DNA from: Halobacteriales archaeon QS_5_68_33
GTDB lineage: Archaea > Halobacteriota > Halobacteria > Halobacteriales > Haloarculaceae
DNA: 41,802 nt
NCBI GenBank assembly: GCA_003023785.1
Contig: PXRS01000037.1
Location: 1 to 41,802 of the forward strand
Reading direction: 5' to 3'
Every line of letters begins with the position of its first letter. Position 1 is the first letter of the stretch. Positions 41,250 to 41,802 of the stretch are shown piece by piece. A model generated the notes under the pieces. It was not told the DNA's origin. It did not search any database and worked only from the letters and a program-made list of their open reading frames with translations. A program made the translations under genes and the position numbers.

Positions 41250-41801
41250 TCACTCGGGGGCGATGTTCCGCGCCTGGAAGCTCATCTCCTCTTTGAGTTC
41301 GGATTCGCCGAGTCGGACGACCTTTCCCGCGGCGAGTTTGTACGACGGATTCGGGTTTGCCGGGTCGAGATACGCCGGGGCGATATCGTTGGCGACCTGG
41401 CCGGGATAGAGCCAGTACGTGAAGGCAGTCCCCTCGGGAACGATCTGGCCCTGTGGCGGGTCCTCGGTGACGTAGGCGATCGCAGTGAAGCTCCCTTCGT
41501 TATTTTCGCCGTACATGTTGAACACGTCATCGTTTCGGATCTCGACGAGATCGCCCGCCTCCACACCGATCCGGTCAGCGTCGGCCGGATTCAACTCGAT
41601 GAAGTTCTGCTTGAACCGCTTGATTATCTGTGGGTCTCGCGTGTGGCTGTAGAGGTTCTGCCACAGTCGATTGACCCGTCCGTTCGTGACCCAGATCTCG
41701 TCGTTCGACGTGTCCGGCTTGAGTTGGTCGTACACGTCGGCGACCCGATCCCAGTCGACCTGCATGAAGATGGCGTCGCCGGTGCTCGTAAAGAAGCGCC
41801 C
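41250..41801 (-). CDS. AioA/IdrA-type molybdopterin oxidoreductase, C-terminal part (continues beyond window)
   Basis: The 183 visible residues are the C-terminal domain of a DMSO-reductase-superfamily catalytic subunit: IWVTNGRVNRLWQNLYSHTR, NFIELNPADADRIGVEAGDL, VEIRNDDV, then GTAFTYWLYPGQVANDIAPA and a PNPSYKLAAGKVVRLGESEL end. The order WVxNGRVNxxWQ, then a pterin-contact domain ending in xxVRxxG, is close to arsenite oxidase large subunits (AioA) and their iodate-reductase relatives (IdrA). The Fe-S and active-site parts lie outside the window, so the substrate cannot be assigned. Confidence 0.75.
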   Translation of the reverse strand, partial: GRFFTSTGDAIFMQVDWDRVADVYDQLKPDTSNDEIWVTNGRVNRLWQNLYSHTRDPQIIKRFKQNFIELNPADADRIGVEAGDLVEIRNDDVFNMYGENNEGSFTAIAYVTEDPPQGQIVPEGTAFTYWLYPGQVANDIAPAYLDPANPNPSYKLAAGKVVRLGESELKEEMSFQARNIAPE

Positions 41802-41802
41802 A

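Noticed and set aside
1-41802. CRISPR array, prophage, toxin-antitoxin pair or classical defence system
   Set aside because: No regularly spaced short repeats, no phage structural or integrase genes and no recognisable defence genes were seen. The repeats present are dispersed MITE-like elements.

Overview
The window is a high-GC chromosomal segment of a halophilic archaeon (class Halobacteria). The evidence is the strongly acidic proteins and several gene families known only or mainly from haloarchaea: a PitA-type chlorite-dismutase fusion, halocyanin, DUF7344 winged-helix proteins, a HalOD1 relic and a PGF-CTERM surface protein. Promoters look leaderless, with a TATA box about 25 bases before ATG. 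No rRNA, convincing tRNA or CRISPR array was seen.

1-9.6 kb: the right part of an IS200/IS605-type tnpB element, then core genes: a small conserved protein, UMP kinase, a site-2-type membrane protease, a coiled-coil protein, PitA, an MFS transporter and a zinc-finger-like protein. 9.2-15.3 kb: iron-sulfur genes (sufU, sufS and a J-domain/2Fe-2S ferredoxin fusion), thpR, a TPR gene whose 3' end is fused by deletion to a decapitated DUF424 gene, and a methyltransferase.

15.3-21.6 kb: an accessory, decaying region. It holds gene relics (an unidentified fragment, a HalOD1 domain, a DUF7344 fragment, an epimerase C-terminus), two intact DUF7344 regulators, small regulators, a NUDIX hydrolase, a Tat signal peptide with almost no mature protein, and two families of short inverted-repeat elements. 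21.6-26.4 kb: a putative glycan block (Gfo/Idh/MocA oxidoreductase, GT2 glycosyltransferase, large polytopic membrane protein, small membrane protein).

26.5-35.2 kb: mostly core metabolism: alpha/beta hydrolase, dapA, a secreted sorted protein, a pilin-like protein, gap, nurA, a small conserved protein and gpmI. 35.2-36.9 kb: IS630-family debris in head-to-tail order, including a transposase with a canonical -1 slippery heptamer, then palindrome-rich DNA without a convincing gene.

36.9-41.8 kb: a molybdoenzyme locus on the minus strand. In transcription order it has the C-terminus of an AioA/IdrA-type molybdopterin oxidoreductase, an FKBP isomerase, a small sulfite-oxidase-like molybdopterin domain, halocyanin, moeA and moaA. 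moaA carries an apparent one-base frameshift near its N-terminus. These genes plausibly form an enzyme with its own folding, cofactor and electron-transfer partners.

Two mobile repeat families stand out. The first is an 84-bp element with 16-bp terminal repeats, TGATACGG at the outside (three full copies, one internally deleted, one truncated, one weak half). It sits against stop codons, and two copies lie between convergent genes. The second is a 109-110-bp element (two copies). Both have TA at their ends, and the first shares its terminus with the local IS630 element.
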